A DNA stretch of 64,000 nucleotides from CADEDV01 sp964412375 (GTDB lineage: Bacteria > Bacteroidota > Bacteroidia > Chitinophagales > Chitinophagaceae), in assembly GCA_964412375.1 (NCBI GenBank), contig CAYPOD010000004.1, positions 72,715-136,714 of the forward strand, given 5' to 3'. The notes under the pieces are model-generated. The model saw only the letters and a program-made list of their open reading frames with translations, was not told where the DNA came from and ran no database searches. Position numbers and translations under genes: made by a program. Of the stretch, positions 35,311 through 42,705 are shown piece after piece; position 1 is the first letter of the stretch; every line of letters starts with the position of its first letter.

Positions 35311-35681
35311 TACATCCCGGTTCCCGAAAGGGACAAAGGGGTTAGTTCTTATAAATAAAACATTTAAGTTATCTCTCAACCTTTCGTTTCTTACGAAAGA
35401 GAAAAGAGCTCTGACAACTAGTAAATTTCTTATCCCCCTTCAGGGGATAGGGGTACATAAAACAAGCCATTCAGGGTTTGTTTATCACCGGTACTTCCAT
35501 CGCCCTCCGAAGCTTTAGCGCAGGAGGGACATAAACATCCACTTTCGCCAAGGCTACAGTGGACAAAGGGAAAAGGTCGGTGACAAAACGGGGATTGACC
35601 CTTCGCTCTGCTCAGCAGACAAATATTGTCTCAACAGCAGCGAAGAATGTCCCAATAATCCTGAGGCACAAATTGCAAAAC
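35311..35681 (+). promoter_or_regulatory. Structured 371-base spacer between rpsJ and rplC
   Basis: No plausible gene fits. At least four stem-loops follow each other: TCCC-GAAA-GGGA (35322-35333), CTTTCGT-TTCTT-ACGAAAG (35381-35399), TATCCCC-CTTCA-GGGGATA (35431-35449) and CCCTCC...GGAGGG (35503-35528). The last one, with its GAAGCTTTAGCG loop, looks like a dispersed repeat. The related-looking GCCAAGGCTACAGTGGAC (about 35547-35564) follows. In most bacteria rpsJ and rplC are a few tens of bases apart. It could be an autoregulatory site for a ribosomal protein or inserted repeats. Confidence 0.6.
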
Positions 35682-36299
35682 ATGAAAGGTATTATTGGGA
35701 AAAAAATTGGGATGACCAGCATCTTCGATCCCTCGGGCAAACAAACCGCCTGTACGATCATTGAGGCGGGTCCTTGTGTCGTTACCCAGGTCAAAACAAA
35801 AGAAACAGACGGGTACAATGCGCTCCAGCTCTCTTTCGGCGACAAAAAAGAGAAACATGCTACCCAGGCCGAAAAGAATCACTTCGCCAAAGCTTCTACA
35901 GCTCCTAAAAAATTCTCAAAAGAGTTCCGCGACTTCGCAATTGAAAAAAATATTGGTGAGACCATTACTGTTGACATTTTCGCTGAAGGCGATAAAGTTG
36001 AAGTAGTTGGTACCACAAAAGGAAAAGGTTTCCAGGGTGTGGTTAAACGCCATGGCTTCCATGGTGTGGGCCAGCAGTCTCACGGCCAGCACGACCGTCA
36101 AAGAGCTCCTGGGTCATTGGGTAACTCATCTGATGCCAGCCGTGTAATGAAAGGCATGAAAATGGCCGGTCGTACCGGAACTGACCGTGTGAAACTGAAA
36201 GGCCTGAAAGTGCTGAAAGTTTTCCCGGACAAAAATTATATCCTGGTGAGCGGATCAGTACCCGGTCACAACGGTTCAATTGTTTTAATTCAGAAGTAA
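35682..36299 (+). CDS. rplC: 50S ribosomal protein uL3
   Basis: The 205-residue protein starts MKGIIGKKIGMTSIFD, the canonical L3 N terminus, which sets the start at ATG 35682 even though the frame is open another 41 codons upstream. The conserved loop KGKGFQGVVKRHGFHG and the segment SHGQHDRQRAPGSLG are present. It is an early assembly protein of the large subunit. Confidence 0.98.
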   Translation: MKGIIGKKIGMTSIFDPSGKQTACTIIEAGPCVVTQVKTKETDGYNALQLSFGDKKEKHATQAEKNHFAKASTAPKKFSKEFRDFAIEKNIGETITVDIFAEGDKVEVVGTTKGKGFQGVVKRHGFHGVGQQSHGQHDRQRAPGSLGNSSDASRVMKGMKMAGRTGTDRVKLKGLKVLKVFPDKNYILVSGSVPGHNGSIVLIQK

Positions 36300-36303
36300 T
36301 TGA

Positions 36304-36329
36304 TGTCATCCTGAGCTTTTCGAAGGATG
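36304..36329. repeat. Dispersed-repeat-like hairpin between rplC and rplD
   Basis: TGTCATCCTGAGC...TCGAAGGATG has the CATCC/GGATG stem (36307-36311, 36325-36329) of a palindromic repeat type that I have seen often in intergenic DNA of Bacteroidota. A relative in the opposite orientation is at 42595-42617. Copy number elsewhere cannot be judged here. Confidence 0.55.
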
Positions 36330-36348
36330 GCTCATAAAACGAATAAAA

Positions 36349-36987
36349 ATGCAACTCGAAGTTTTAAATAGTAAAGGGAAAAAGACAGGCAGAACGGTGG
36401 AACTGCCTGAAGATATTTTCGGCGCTGAACCCAACAACCATGTTATCTACCTGGCCGTAAAACAATACCTCGCTGCACAGCGCCAGGGTACTCACAAAGT
36501 GAAGACCCGTGCCGAAGTGAAAGGTGCCAGCCGTAAACTGCATCGTCAGAAAGGTACTGGTGGAAGCCGTAAAGGAAATATCAGGAACCCTTTGTATAAA
36601 GGTGGTGGTACGATCTTCGGCCCCAAACCCCATAGCTACAACATCAAGCTGAACAGGAAAGTGAAAGACCTCGCAAAGATCTCAGCTCTTTCTTATAAGG
36701 CAAAAGACAACGCTATTGTGGTGGTAGAAGATATTACACTGGATACTCCCAAGACCAGGACATTTGTTGACATGCTGGGCAACCTCAAGGTGGCGGATAA
36801 AAAAGTAATGTTCATTCAGCCGGAATACAACGATAACGTGGAACTGTCATTGCGCAATGTTCCTTATGTACTGGGAGTGCTGCTGAGCGACATCAACACC
36901 TATGATATTGTGAATTCAGAAGTGCTGGTGCTGACAGAAAGTGCAGCGAAGATTTTTGCAGAGGAAGAAGCGGAAACAGAAGCCTGA
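36349..36987 (+). CDS. rplD: 50S ribosomal protein uL4
   Basis: The 212-residue protein shows the conserved segments KGASRKLHRQKGTGGSRKGN and GPKPHSYNIKLNRKVKD of L4, whose extended loop lines the exit tunnel. In E. coli L4 represses the S10 operon through a leader; whether the structured spacer at 35311-35681 serves the same purpose here is unknown. It ends 27 bases before rplW. Confidence 0.98.
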   Translation: MQLEVLNSKGKKTGRTVELPEDIFGAEPNNHVIYLAVKQYLAAQRQGTHKVKTRAEVKGASRKLHRQKGTGGSRKGNIRNPLYKGGGTIFGPKPHSYNIKLNRKVKDLAKISALSYKAKDNAIVVVEDITLDTPKTRTFVDMLGNLKVADKKVMFIQPEYNDNVELSLRNVPYVLGVLLSDINTYDIVNSEVLVLTESAAKIFAEEEAETEA

Positions 36988-37014
36988 TTTTTTAAACTGA
37001 TTAAATAGAGAAAG

Positions 37015-37314
37015 ATGAAACTTTCTGAAGTATTGATAAAACCCATTTTGACAGAAAAAGCAAATGCGCAGCAGGAAAAACTGCATCGCTATGCTTTCAA
37101 AGTGGCGAGGAAAGCAAACAAACTGGAAATCAAAAAAGCGATCGAAAGTTTTTACGGGGTGACCGTTACCGGTGTTAACACATCAGTAGTACCCGGAAAA
37201 AACAAAAGCCGTTACACCAAAGCCGGAATAATCTCCGGCCGCAAACCTGCTTATAAGAAAGCTTTTGTAACAGTTGCTGAAGGGGAAACGATAGATCTGT
37301 ATTCTAATATCTGA
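37015..37314 (+). CDS. rplW: 50S ribosomal protein uL23
   Basis: A 99-residue protein with the L23 start MKLSEVLIKPILTEKANA and the conserved IKKAIESFYGV segment. It sits at the tunnel exit, where trigger factor and SRP dock. Its order between rplD and rplB is the standard one. A 78-base gap to rplB shows no clear structure. Confidence 0.97.
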   Translation: MKLSEVLIKPILTEKANAQQEKLHRYAFKVARKANKLEIKKAIESFYGVTVTGVNTSVVPGKNKSRYTKAGIISGRKPAYKKAFVTVAEGETIDLYSNI

Positions 37315-37392
37315 TCCCGTAAGCAAAACAGAATGGCAATCAACCGCCGCGAAGTGTTGGAATGTTGAAACAAATTAATTGCAGAACTAAAA

Positions 37393-38229
37393 ATGGCATT
37401 AAGAAAATTTAAACCCGTTACAGCCGGAACTCGTTGGAGGATCGGTAATGCGTATGCAGAGGTTACCACCAATGTGCCGGAAGCATCATTGGTTGAACCC
37501 AAGAAAAGAACCGGCGGACGTAACTCTTCTGGTCACCTTTCCATGCGTTACAGGGGTGGTGGTCACAAGAAGAAGTACCGTATCATTGATTTCAAACGCA
37601 ACAAAGCAGGTGCTGCAACAGTAGCATCTATTGAATATGATCCGAACCGTACAGCGTTCATTGCCCTGTTGAACTATGCAGATGGTGAGAAGCGCTACAT
37701 CCTGGCCCCACAGGGTTTACAGGTAGGCGCTACGGTGGAAAGTGGTGCTGATGTGGCTCCCGAGGTTGGTAATGCTCTTCCGATGAAGAACATGCCCCTG
37801 GGTACTAACGTACACAATATTGAAATGCAACCAGGGCAAGGCGGCAAACTGGCCCGCAGCGCCGGTTCCTCTGCACAATTGACCAACAAGGAAGAAAAAT
37901 ATGCAATTCTCAAAATGCCTTCTGGTGAGTTGAGAAAGATTTTGATCAACTGCTATGCAACAGTAGGTGTGGTAAGCAACAGCGACCATAGCCTGCAGAG
38001 CATGGGTAAAGCCGGCCGCAACAGGTGGAAAGGTATCAAACCAAGAAACCGTGGTGTGGCGATGAACCCTGTAGATCACCCGATGGGTGGTGGTGAAGGA
38101 AAAGCTTCAGGTGGTCAGCCCCGCAGCAGGAACGGTCAGTATTCAAGAGGTTTGAAAACAAGAACCAAAGGAAAAGGAAGCGACAAACTGATCATTCAGC
38201 GCAAGAACGGAAGCAAACTGGCGAAATAA
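37393..38229 (+). CDS. rplB: 50S ribosomal protein uL2
   Basis: The 278-residue protein starts MALRKFKPVTAGTRW and ends in the basic tail typical of L2. It contains the functionally important segment RGVAMNPVDHPMGGGEG, with the conserved His near the peptidyl-transferase centre. Length is close to the 273 of E. coli. Confidence 0.98.
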   Translation: MALRKFKPVTAGTRWRIGNAYAEVTTNVPEASLVEPKKRTGGRNSSGHLSMRYRGGGHKKKYRIIDFKRNKAGAATVASIEYDPNRTAFIALLNYADGEKRYILAPQGLQVGATVESGADVAPEVGNALPMKNMPLGTNVHNIEMQPGQGGKLARSAGSSAQLTNKEEKYAILKMPSGELRKILINCYATVGVVSNSDHSLQSMGKAGRNRWKGIKPRNRGVAMNPVDHPMGGGEGKASGGQPRSRNGQYSRGLKTRTKGKGSDKLIIQRKNGSKLAK

Positions 38230-38262
38230 TTAAACTGATTCATTTAAACAACGACATAAAAC

Positions 38263-38532
38263 ATGGCTCGTTCGATTAAAAAAGGTCCTTATATAGCTGC
38301 TCATCTTGAGAAAAAGATATTGGCTATGAACGAAGGCAAAAACAAAAAAGGTGTTATCAAAACATGGAGCCGCCGCTCTACGATTTCGCCTGATTTTGTG
38401 GGACACACTTTTGCAGTGCACAACGGCAACAAGTTCATCCCCGTGTATGTAACAGAATTTATGGTGGGACATAAGTTAGGCGAATTTGCTCCCACCCGCC
38501 AGTTCAAAGGACACTCTAAAAAAGAAGGTTAA
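38263..38532 (+). CDS. rpsS: 30S ribosomal protein uS19
   Basis: An 89-residue protein with the S19 signatures MARSIKKGPYIAAHLEKK and SRRSTISPDFVGHTFAVHNG. It binds the head of the small subunit. It lies 33 bases after rplB. The 61-base gap to rplV contains the small inverted repeat TTGCC-G-GGCAA. Confidence 0.98.
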   Translation: MARSIKKGPYIAAHLEKKILAMNEGKNKKGVIKTWSRRSTISPDFVGHTFAVHNGNKFIPVYVTEFMVGHKLGEFAPTRQFKGHSKKEG

Positions 38533-38593
38533 TTAAGGTGAGGAACAGGCTCAGCATTTTGCCGGGCAATACTCAACCCCAAATAAATTAAAA

Positions 38594-38992
38594 ATGGGAT
38601 CCAGAAAAAAAATTGCGGCTGATGCCCGTAAAGAAGAAAGGAAGTCGTACTACGGCGCCACATTGAATAACTACCCTACATCTCCCCGTAAGATGAGGCT
38701 CCTGGCAGATCTTATCCGTGGGATGGAGGTGGAAAAGGCCCTGGCCACTTTGGAATTCAGTGCAAAGCATTCATCAGAACCGATGCGTAAGCTGGTGCTC
38801 AGTGCCATCAATAACTGGAAACAGAAAAATGAAGGCGGCGATGAAAGCCAGTTGATCGTAAAAACGATTTTTGTAGATGGAGCCAGAACACTGAAAAGAA
38901 TGCGTCCGGCACCGCAGGGTCGTGGTTACAGGGTTCGCAAACGCAGCAATCACGTTACGGTGATCGTAGGAACAAAAGAAACAAATAACTAA
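38594..38992 (+). CDS. rplV: 50S ribosomal protein uL22
   Basis: The 132-residue protein shows the L22 helix segment SPRKMRLLADLIRGMEVEKA and the conserved RMRPAPQGRGYRVRKRSNH beta-hairpin that reaches into the exit tunnel, where macrolide-resistance changes occur in other bacteria. Length is slightly above the E. coli protein because of a charged N-terminal extension. Confidence 0.97.
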   Translation: MGSRKKIAADARKEERKSYYGATLNNYPTSPRKMRLLADLIRGMEVEKALATLEFSAKHSSEPMRKLVLSAINNWKQKNEGGDESQLIVKTIFVDGARTLKRMRPAPQGRGYRVRKRSNHVTVIVGTKETNN

Positions 38993-39013
38993 ACGAATTA
39001 ATAAACCAAGAAC

Positions 39014-39784
39014 ATGGGTCAAAAAGCAAATCCGATTGGTAACCGCTTAGGCATCATCCGTGGATGGGAATCTAACTGGTATGGCAGCAAAAAAGATTAT
39101 GCTTCCAAACTGATCGAAGACCACAAGATCAGGACTTACCTGAATGCCCGTATCAACAAGGGTGGCATCTCCAAGATCGTAATTGAGAGAACGCTGGGTA
39201 AACTGATCATCACCATACACACTTCCAAACCGGGTATCATCATCGGTAAAGGCGGTGGTGAAGTGGATCGTATCAAAGAGGAGTTGAAAAAGCTGACCGG
39301 TAAAGAAGATGTCCAGATCAACATCCTGGAGATCCGCCGTCCCGAACTGGATGCGATGATCGTGGGAGACACGATTGCCCGCCAGATCGAGAACCGTATC
39401 AACTTTAAAAGAGCTACTAAAATGGCGATCGCTTCAGCGCTGCGTATGGGTGCTGAAGGTATCAAGATCAAACTGAGCGGCCGTTTGGCCGGTGCGGAAA
39501 TTGCCCGTAGTGAAGAATTCAAACAAGGCCGTGTGCCCCTGCATACGTTCCGCATGGATATTGATTATGCCAATGTATTTGCTCAAACCGTATATGGCAA
39601 GATTGGTATCAAAGTATGGATTTGTAAAGGCGAAGTATTAGCAAAAAGAGACCTGAATCCCAATTTTGTGGCCGGTGGTAAAGCTGAAAGTGCTGGTGGT
39701 GAAAGAAGGGAGAGAAGAGATGATCGCCGCGATGACAGGAGAGGCGGAGACAGAAGAGGTGGCGGAAGAGACAGAAGAAATTAA
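39014..39784 (+). CDS. rpsC: 30S ribosomal protein uS3 with an Arg/Asp/Gly-rich tail
   Basis: The KH domain (GIIIGKGGGEVDRIKEELKK) and the C-terminal S3 domain (RTEMDIDYANVF-like segment with HTFRMDIDYA) are complete. Compared with the 233-residue E. coli protein, the 256-residue product ends in a low-complexity tail of about 40 residues made of Arg, Asp, Gly and Glu (GERRERRDDRRDDRRGGDRR). The tail is probably disordered and could bind RNA. Two arrays of seven-base repeats follow before rplP. Confidence 0.97.
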   Translation: MGQKANPIGNRLGIIRGWESNWYGSKKDYASKLIEDHKIRTYLNARINKGGISKIVIERTLGKLIITIHTSKPGIIIGKGGGEVDRIKEELKKLTGKEDVQINILEIRRPELDAMIVGDTIARQIENRINFKRATKMAIASALRMGAEGIKIKLSGRLAGAEIARSEEFKQGRVPLHTFRMDIDYANVFAQTVYGKIGIKVWICKGEVLAKRDLNPNFVAGGKAESAGGERRERRDDRRDDRRGGDRRGGGRDRRN

Positions 39785-39788
39785 TAAA

Positions 39789-39893
39789 AGCTACGAGCCT
39801 CGGGCCATGAGCTGCGGGTCGTAAGAATAAAAATGAAAGTTTAATTGCTATAGCGAAAAGCTCACAGCTCGAAGCTAATAGCTCAAAGCTTAA
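39789..39893. repeat. Paired arrays of the heptamer AGCTNNN between rpsC and rplP
   Basis: Left array (39789-39823): AGCTACG, AGCCTCG, GGCCATG, AGCTGCG, GGTCGTA, in a strict seven-base register. Right array (39859-39893): AGCTCAC, AGCTCGA, AGCTAAT, AGCTCAA, AGCTTAA, also in register. About 35 AT-rich bases separate them. AGCT is its own complement and the third and fourth flank bases are roughly complementary, so the arrays can fold into a long imperfect hairpin. The same bipartite element occurs at 40835-40938. Confidence 0.8.
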
Positions 39894-39898
39894 AAAAT

Positions 39899-40321
39899 AT
39901 GTTACAACCGAAAAGAACGAAGCACAGGAAGATGCAAAAGGGTCGCATGAAAGGCGATGCGAAAAGAGGCACGACCATTTCTTTTGGTTCTTATGCACTG
40001 AAAGCGCTGGACAGCCACTGGATCACCGACAGGCAGATCGAAGCAGCCCGACAGGCCCTGACCCGTGAAATGAAGAGAGAAGGTAATGTGTGGATCCGCA
40101 TTTTCCCTGACAAACCAATCACCCGCAAACCGCTTGAAGTGAGGATGGGTAAAGGTAAAGGTAACCTGGAGTTTTGGGCTGCGGTGGTAAAACCCGGCCG
40201 CATCTTATTTGAAATTGATGGGGTGAGTGAGCAGGTGGCCCGTGCATCGTTAGCACTGGCTGCAGGCAAACTGCCGATCAAAACCAAATTCATTGTACGT
40301 CGTGACCTGGTTACTGCGTAA
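39899..40321 (+). CDS. rplP: 50S ribosomal protein uL16
   Basis: The 140-residue protein starts MLQPKRTKHRKMQKGRMKG and has the conserved MGKGKGNLEFWAAVVKPG segment of L16, which helps position the A-site tRNA. It begins only six bases after the right AGCTNNN array, so that array sits where the ribosome binds. Confidence 0.98.
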   Translation: MLQPKRTKHRKMQKGRMKGDAKRGTTISFGSYALKALDSHWITDRQIEAARQALTREMKREGNVWIRIFPDKPITRKPLEVRMGKGKGNLEFWAAVVKPGRILFEIDGVSEQVARASLALAAGKLPIKTKFIVRRDLVTA

Positions 40322-40342
40322 TAACTTATAAATCGTAAAGCG

Positions 40343-40552
40343 ATGTCAAAGAAAGCTGATTTTGTAAAAAGTATCCACGGGATGAACGAACAGGACCTGT
40401 TAGCCCGCCTGGAAGAAGATAAGCAGCGGTTAAAAAAGCTCGAGTTTGCTCATGCTATCTCCCCGCTGGAAAATCCCATGACCATTCGTGGTCTCCGTAA
40501 GGATATTGCCCGTTTGAAAACTGAATTAAAGAACAGACAACTTAGTGCATAA
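40343..40552 (+). CDS. rpmC: 50S ribosomal protein uL29
   Basis: A 69-residue helical protein with the L29 signature FAHAISPLENPMTIRGLRKD followed by IARLKTELKNR. It is part of the exit-tunnel rim. Between it and rpsQ are two AGCTNNN units (40556-40569). Confidence 0.96.
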   Translation: MSKKADFVKSIHGMNEQDLLARLEEDKQRLKKLEFAHAISPLENPMTIRGLRKDIARLKTELKNRQLSA

Positions 40553-40555
40553 TAA

Positions 40556-40569
40556 AGCTAAAAGCTTAA
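40556..40569. repeat. Two AGCTNNN units between rpmC and rpsQ
   Basis: AGCTAAA followed by AGCTTAA, in the same register and with the same consensus as the right-hand arrays at 39859-39893 and 40904-40938. There is no left-hand partner here. It is probably a reduced copy. Confidence 0.5.
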
Positions 40570-40573
40570 CAAC

Positions 40574-40831
40574 ATGACCGAAAGAAATTTAAGAAAAACA
40601 AGGATAGGTGTGGTGACCAGCAACAAGATGGCCAAGACCATCACTGTTGCCATCGAAAGAAAAGTAAAGCACCCTATCTACGGTAAGTTCCTGAAAAAAA
40701 CTACCAAACTGCATGCACATGATGACAAAAATGAGTGCAGCATTGGTGATGTAGTGAAGATAATGGAGACCCGTCCGCTCAGCAAAACAAAACGCTGGAG
40801 ACTGGTGGAAGTGGTAGAAAAAGTGAAATAA
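40574..40831 (+). CDS. rpsQ: 30S ribosomal protein uS17
   Basis: An 85-residue OB-fold protein: TERNLRKTRIGVVTSNKMAK at the start and the conserved HDDKNECSIGDVVKIMETRP segment. The stop codon is followed within a few bases by the left array of AGCTNNN heptamers. Confidence 0.97.
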   Translation: MTERNLRKTRIGVVTSNKMAKTITVAIERKVKHPIYGKFLKKTTKLHAHDDKNECSIGDVVKIMETRPLSKTKRWRLVEVVEKVK

Positions 40832-40834
40832 GAA

Positions 40835-40938
40835 AGCTAGGAGCTACGAGCCATGAGCTACGAGCTGCGAGATAATTAAGTAGATAACAAAATTTAGGCG
40901 AAGAGCTCGAAGCTCGAAGCTAAAAGCTAAAAGCTAAA
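40835..40938. repeat. Paired arrays of the heptamer AGCTNNN between rpsQ and rplN
   Basis: Left array (40835-40869): AGCTAGG, AGCTACG, AGCCATG, AGCTACG, AGCTGCG. Right array (40904-40938): AGCTCGA, AGCTCGA, AGCTAAA, AGCTAAA, AGCTAAA. Each has five units in perfect register, and the AT-rich spacer is 34 bases. The two arrays are largely complementary (for example AGCTACGAGCT against AGCTCGAAGCT with one mismatch). rplN starts four bases later. Layout, unit number and spacing equal those of the 39789-39893 element. Confidence 0.85.
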
Positions 40939-40942
40939 CAAG

Positions 40943-41311
40943 ATGATTCAGCAAGAAAGCCGGTTAAATGTTGCCGATAACAGTGGTGCCAAAGAGGTAC
41001 TGTGTATCCGTGTGCTGGGCAACAGCGGACAGCGTTATGCCGGGATAGGCGATAAGATCGTTGTGACGGTAAAAGATGCACTGCCTGCCGGGGGCATCAA
41101 AAAAGGTACAGTGGCTAAAGCAGTGATTGTCCGCACCACCAATAAACTGCGTCGTAAGGACGGTTCTTACATTCGTTTTGATGACAATGCAGTGGTGTTG
41201 CTGAACCAGTCCGATGAGCCCCGCGGCACCCGTATTTTCGGACCTGTTGCCCGGGAATTACGTGACAAGGGATATATGAAAATCGTTTCCCTGGCACCGG
41301 AGGTATTATAA
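40943..41311 (+). CDS. rplN: 50S ribosomal protein uL14
   Basis: The 122-residue protein begins MIQQESRLNVADNSGAKEV, the L14 signature, and contains RKDGSYIRFDDNAVVLLN and GTRIFGPVARELR. It contributes to the intersubunit bridge region. Length equals the family standard. Confidence 0.98.
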   Translation: MIQQESRLNVADNSGAKEVLCIRVLGNSGQRYAGIGDKIVVTVKDALPAGGIKKGTVAKAVIVRTTNKLRRKDGSYIRFDDNAVVLLNQSDEPRGTRIFGPVARELRDKGYMKIVSLAPEVL

Positions 41312-41365
41312 CGAAACAGACAACTCAATCAATCATTCCGCAATGGCGGAGTAAAGAATAGAAAA

Positions 41366-41701
41366 ATGAAAGCAAGATTTAAACCCAAGTACAATATCCG
41401 TAAAGGAGATGCTGTGGTGGTGATCGCAGGGGATGACAAAGCTCTTGATAAACCCCGCACAGTTAAACAGGTGCTGGTGGCCGAGGGTAAAGTGATCGTG
41501 GAAGGTGTGAACATCATCACCAAACACACAAAGCCTTCTGCCCAGAATACGAAGGGTGGTATTGTAAAAAAAGAAGCCCCTATCCATATCAGCAATGTGA
41601 TGTTGTGGGATGCCAAAGCCAAAGCTCCATCTAAAGTAAAAAGGGTGAGAGAAGAAGGCAAAACTGTACGGGTGTCAAAAAAATCAGGTGAAAAGGTTTG
41701 A
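41366..41701 (+). CDS. rplX: 50S ribosomal protein uL24
   Basis: A 111-residue protein with the KOW motif in YNIRKGDAVVVIAGDDKA and the following EGVNIITKHTKPSAQNTKGG of L24, an assembly initiator. The 54-base gap before it carries a small TCCGC/GCGGA hairpin. Confidence 0.96.
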   Translation: MKARFKPKYNIRKGDAVVVIAGDDKALDKPRTVKQVLVAEGKVIVEGVNIITKHTKPSAQNTKGGIVKKEAPIHISNVMLWDAKAKAPSKVKRVREEGKTVRVSKKSGEKV

Positions 41702-41727
41702 TCCTGGCTTGTTAAAAAGAAAACTAT

Positions 41728-42306
41728 ATGAGCACAAAAACATATACTCCGAGACTGGCAGATAAGTACAAAAAAGATGTTGTACCTGCCCTGGTAAAAA
41801 AATTCGGCTACGAAACAGTAATGCAGGCTCCCAAATTGGAGAAGATCTGCCTGAACCGTGGTGTGAACGGCGCTGTTTCTGACAAAAAACTGGTGGACAT
41901 CGCTATTGAAGAATTGTCAACGATCACCGGGCAGAAAGCAGTGGCTACGCAGTCTAAGAAAGATATTTCCAATTTTAAGCTGCGTAAGCACATGCCGATC
42001 GGCGCCAGGGTAACACTTCGTGGTGAAAAGATGTATGAGTTTCTTGACAGGCTCATTGCTGTAGCCCTGCCCCGTGTACGTGACTTCAAAGGTGTGAATG
42101 AAAAATCATTTGACGGCCGCGGCAATTACACGATGGGTGTGACCGAGCAGATCATCTTCCCGGAAATAGATATTGACAAAGTGAACAAGATCACTGGCCT
42201 GGATATCACCTTTGTGACCACTGCCAACACCGATGAAGAAGCTTACGAATTGCTGAAAGAGCTGGGCATGCCTTTCCGCAATGCAGCAAAATCTAATTCA
42301 AATTAA
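41728..42306 (+). CDS. rplE: 50S ribosomal protein uL5
   Basis: The 192-residue protein contains LEKICLNRGVNGAVSDKK and GRGNYTMGVTEQIIFPEI, which identify L5, the binder of 5S rRNA. A short extension at the C terminus (RNAAKSNSN) is unconserved. Confidence 0.98.
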   Translation: MSTKTYTPRLADKYKKDVVPALVKKFGYETVMQAPKLEKICLNRGVNGAVSDKKLVDIAIEELSTITGQKAVATQSKKDISNFKLRKHMPIGARVTLRGEKMYEFLDRLIAVALPRVRDFKGVNEKSFDGRGNYTMGVTEQIIFPEIDIDKVNKITGLDITFVTTANTDEEAYELLKELGMPFRNAAKSNSN

Positions 42307-42323
42307 AAAAGTAATAAACAACT

Positions 42324-42593
42324 ATGGCTAAAACATCAGTAACAGCCAGGCAAAAGAAAAGGGAAAGACTGGTTGCCCAGCATGCAGCCAAAAGGGAAGA
42401 GCTGAAAAAGGCCGGCGATTATAAAGCGCTGGATGAGCTTCCCCGCAATTCTTCCAAAGTAAGGTTGAAGAACCGTTGCCAGCTCACCGGTCGTCCCAAA
42501 GGATATGTCCGCTACTTCGGCATCTCCAGGGTGGCATTAAGAGATATGGCGCTGAATGGCAAAATACCAGGACTGAAAAAAGCAAGCTGGTAA
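42324..42593 (+). CDS. rpsN: 30S ribosomal protein uS14, zinc-free form
   Basis: The 89-residue protein contains RNSSKVRLKNRCQLTGRPKG and ends in KASW. Only one cysteine is present, so it is the long zinc-independent (C-) form and not the 61-residue form with two CxxC pairs. No second copy is visible in the window. Confidence 0.97.
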   Translation: MAKTSVTARQKKRERLVAQHAAKREELKKAGDYKALDELPRNSSKVRLKNRCQLTGRPKGYVRYFGISRVALRDMALNGKIPGLKKASW

Positions 42594-42594
42594 C

Positions 42595-42617
42595 CCTTCG
42601 GCAGGCTAAGGGTGACA
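42595..42617. repeat. Dispersed-repeat-like hairpin after rpsN
   Basis: CCTTCGGCAGGCTAAGGGTGACA begins right after the rpsN stop, is a close reverse-complement relative of the element at 36304-36329, and folds as CCCTT/AAGGG. An overlapping stem GCAGGC/GCCTGC (42601-42606 with 42620-42625) is also possible. Confidence 0.5.
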
Positions 42618-42663
42618 AAGCCTGCACATAATAAATTATTAAACTAAACTTTTCCAATTATTT

Positions 42664-42684
42664 CGTCTCGCCTCAGGCTAGACG
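42664..42684. repeat. Inverted repeat before rpsH
   Basis: CGTCT-C-GCC-TCA-GGC-T-AGACG is an 8-bp stem with one C-T mismatch and a three-base loop, ending 21 bases before the rpsH start. It is another GC-rich block inside an AT-rich spacer. Confidence 0.5.
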
Positions 42685-42705
42685 GGACGTAGGAGGGCAA
42701 AAAAT

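Noticed and set aside
39789..40938. AGCTNNN arrays as a CRISPR array
   Set aside because: The units are seven bases long without spacers of constant length, and there are no cas genes in the window.
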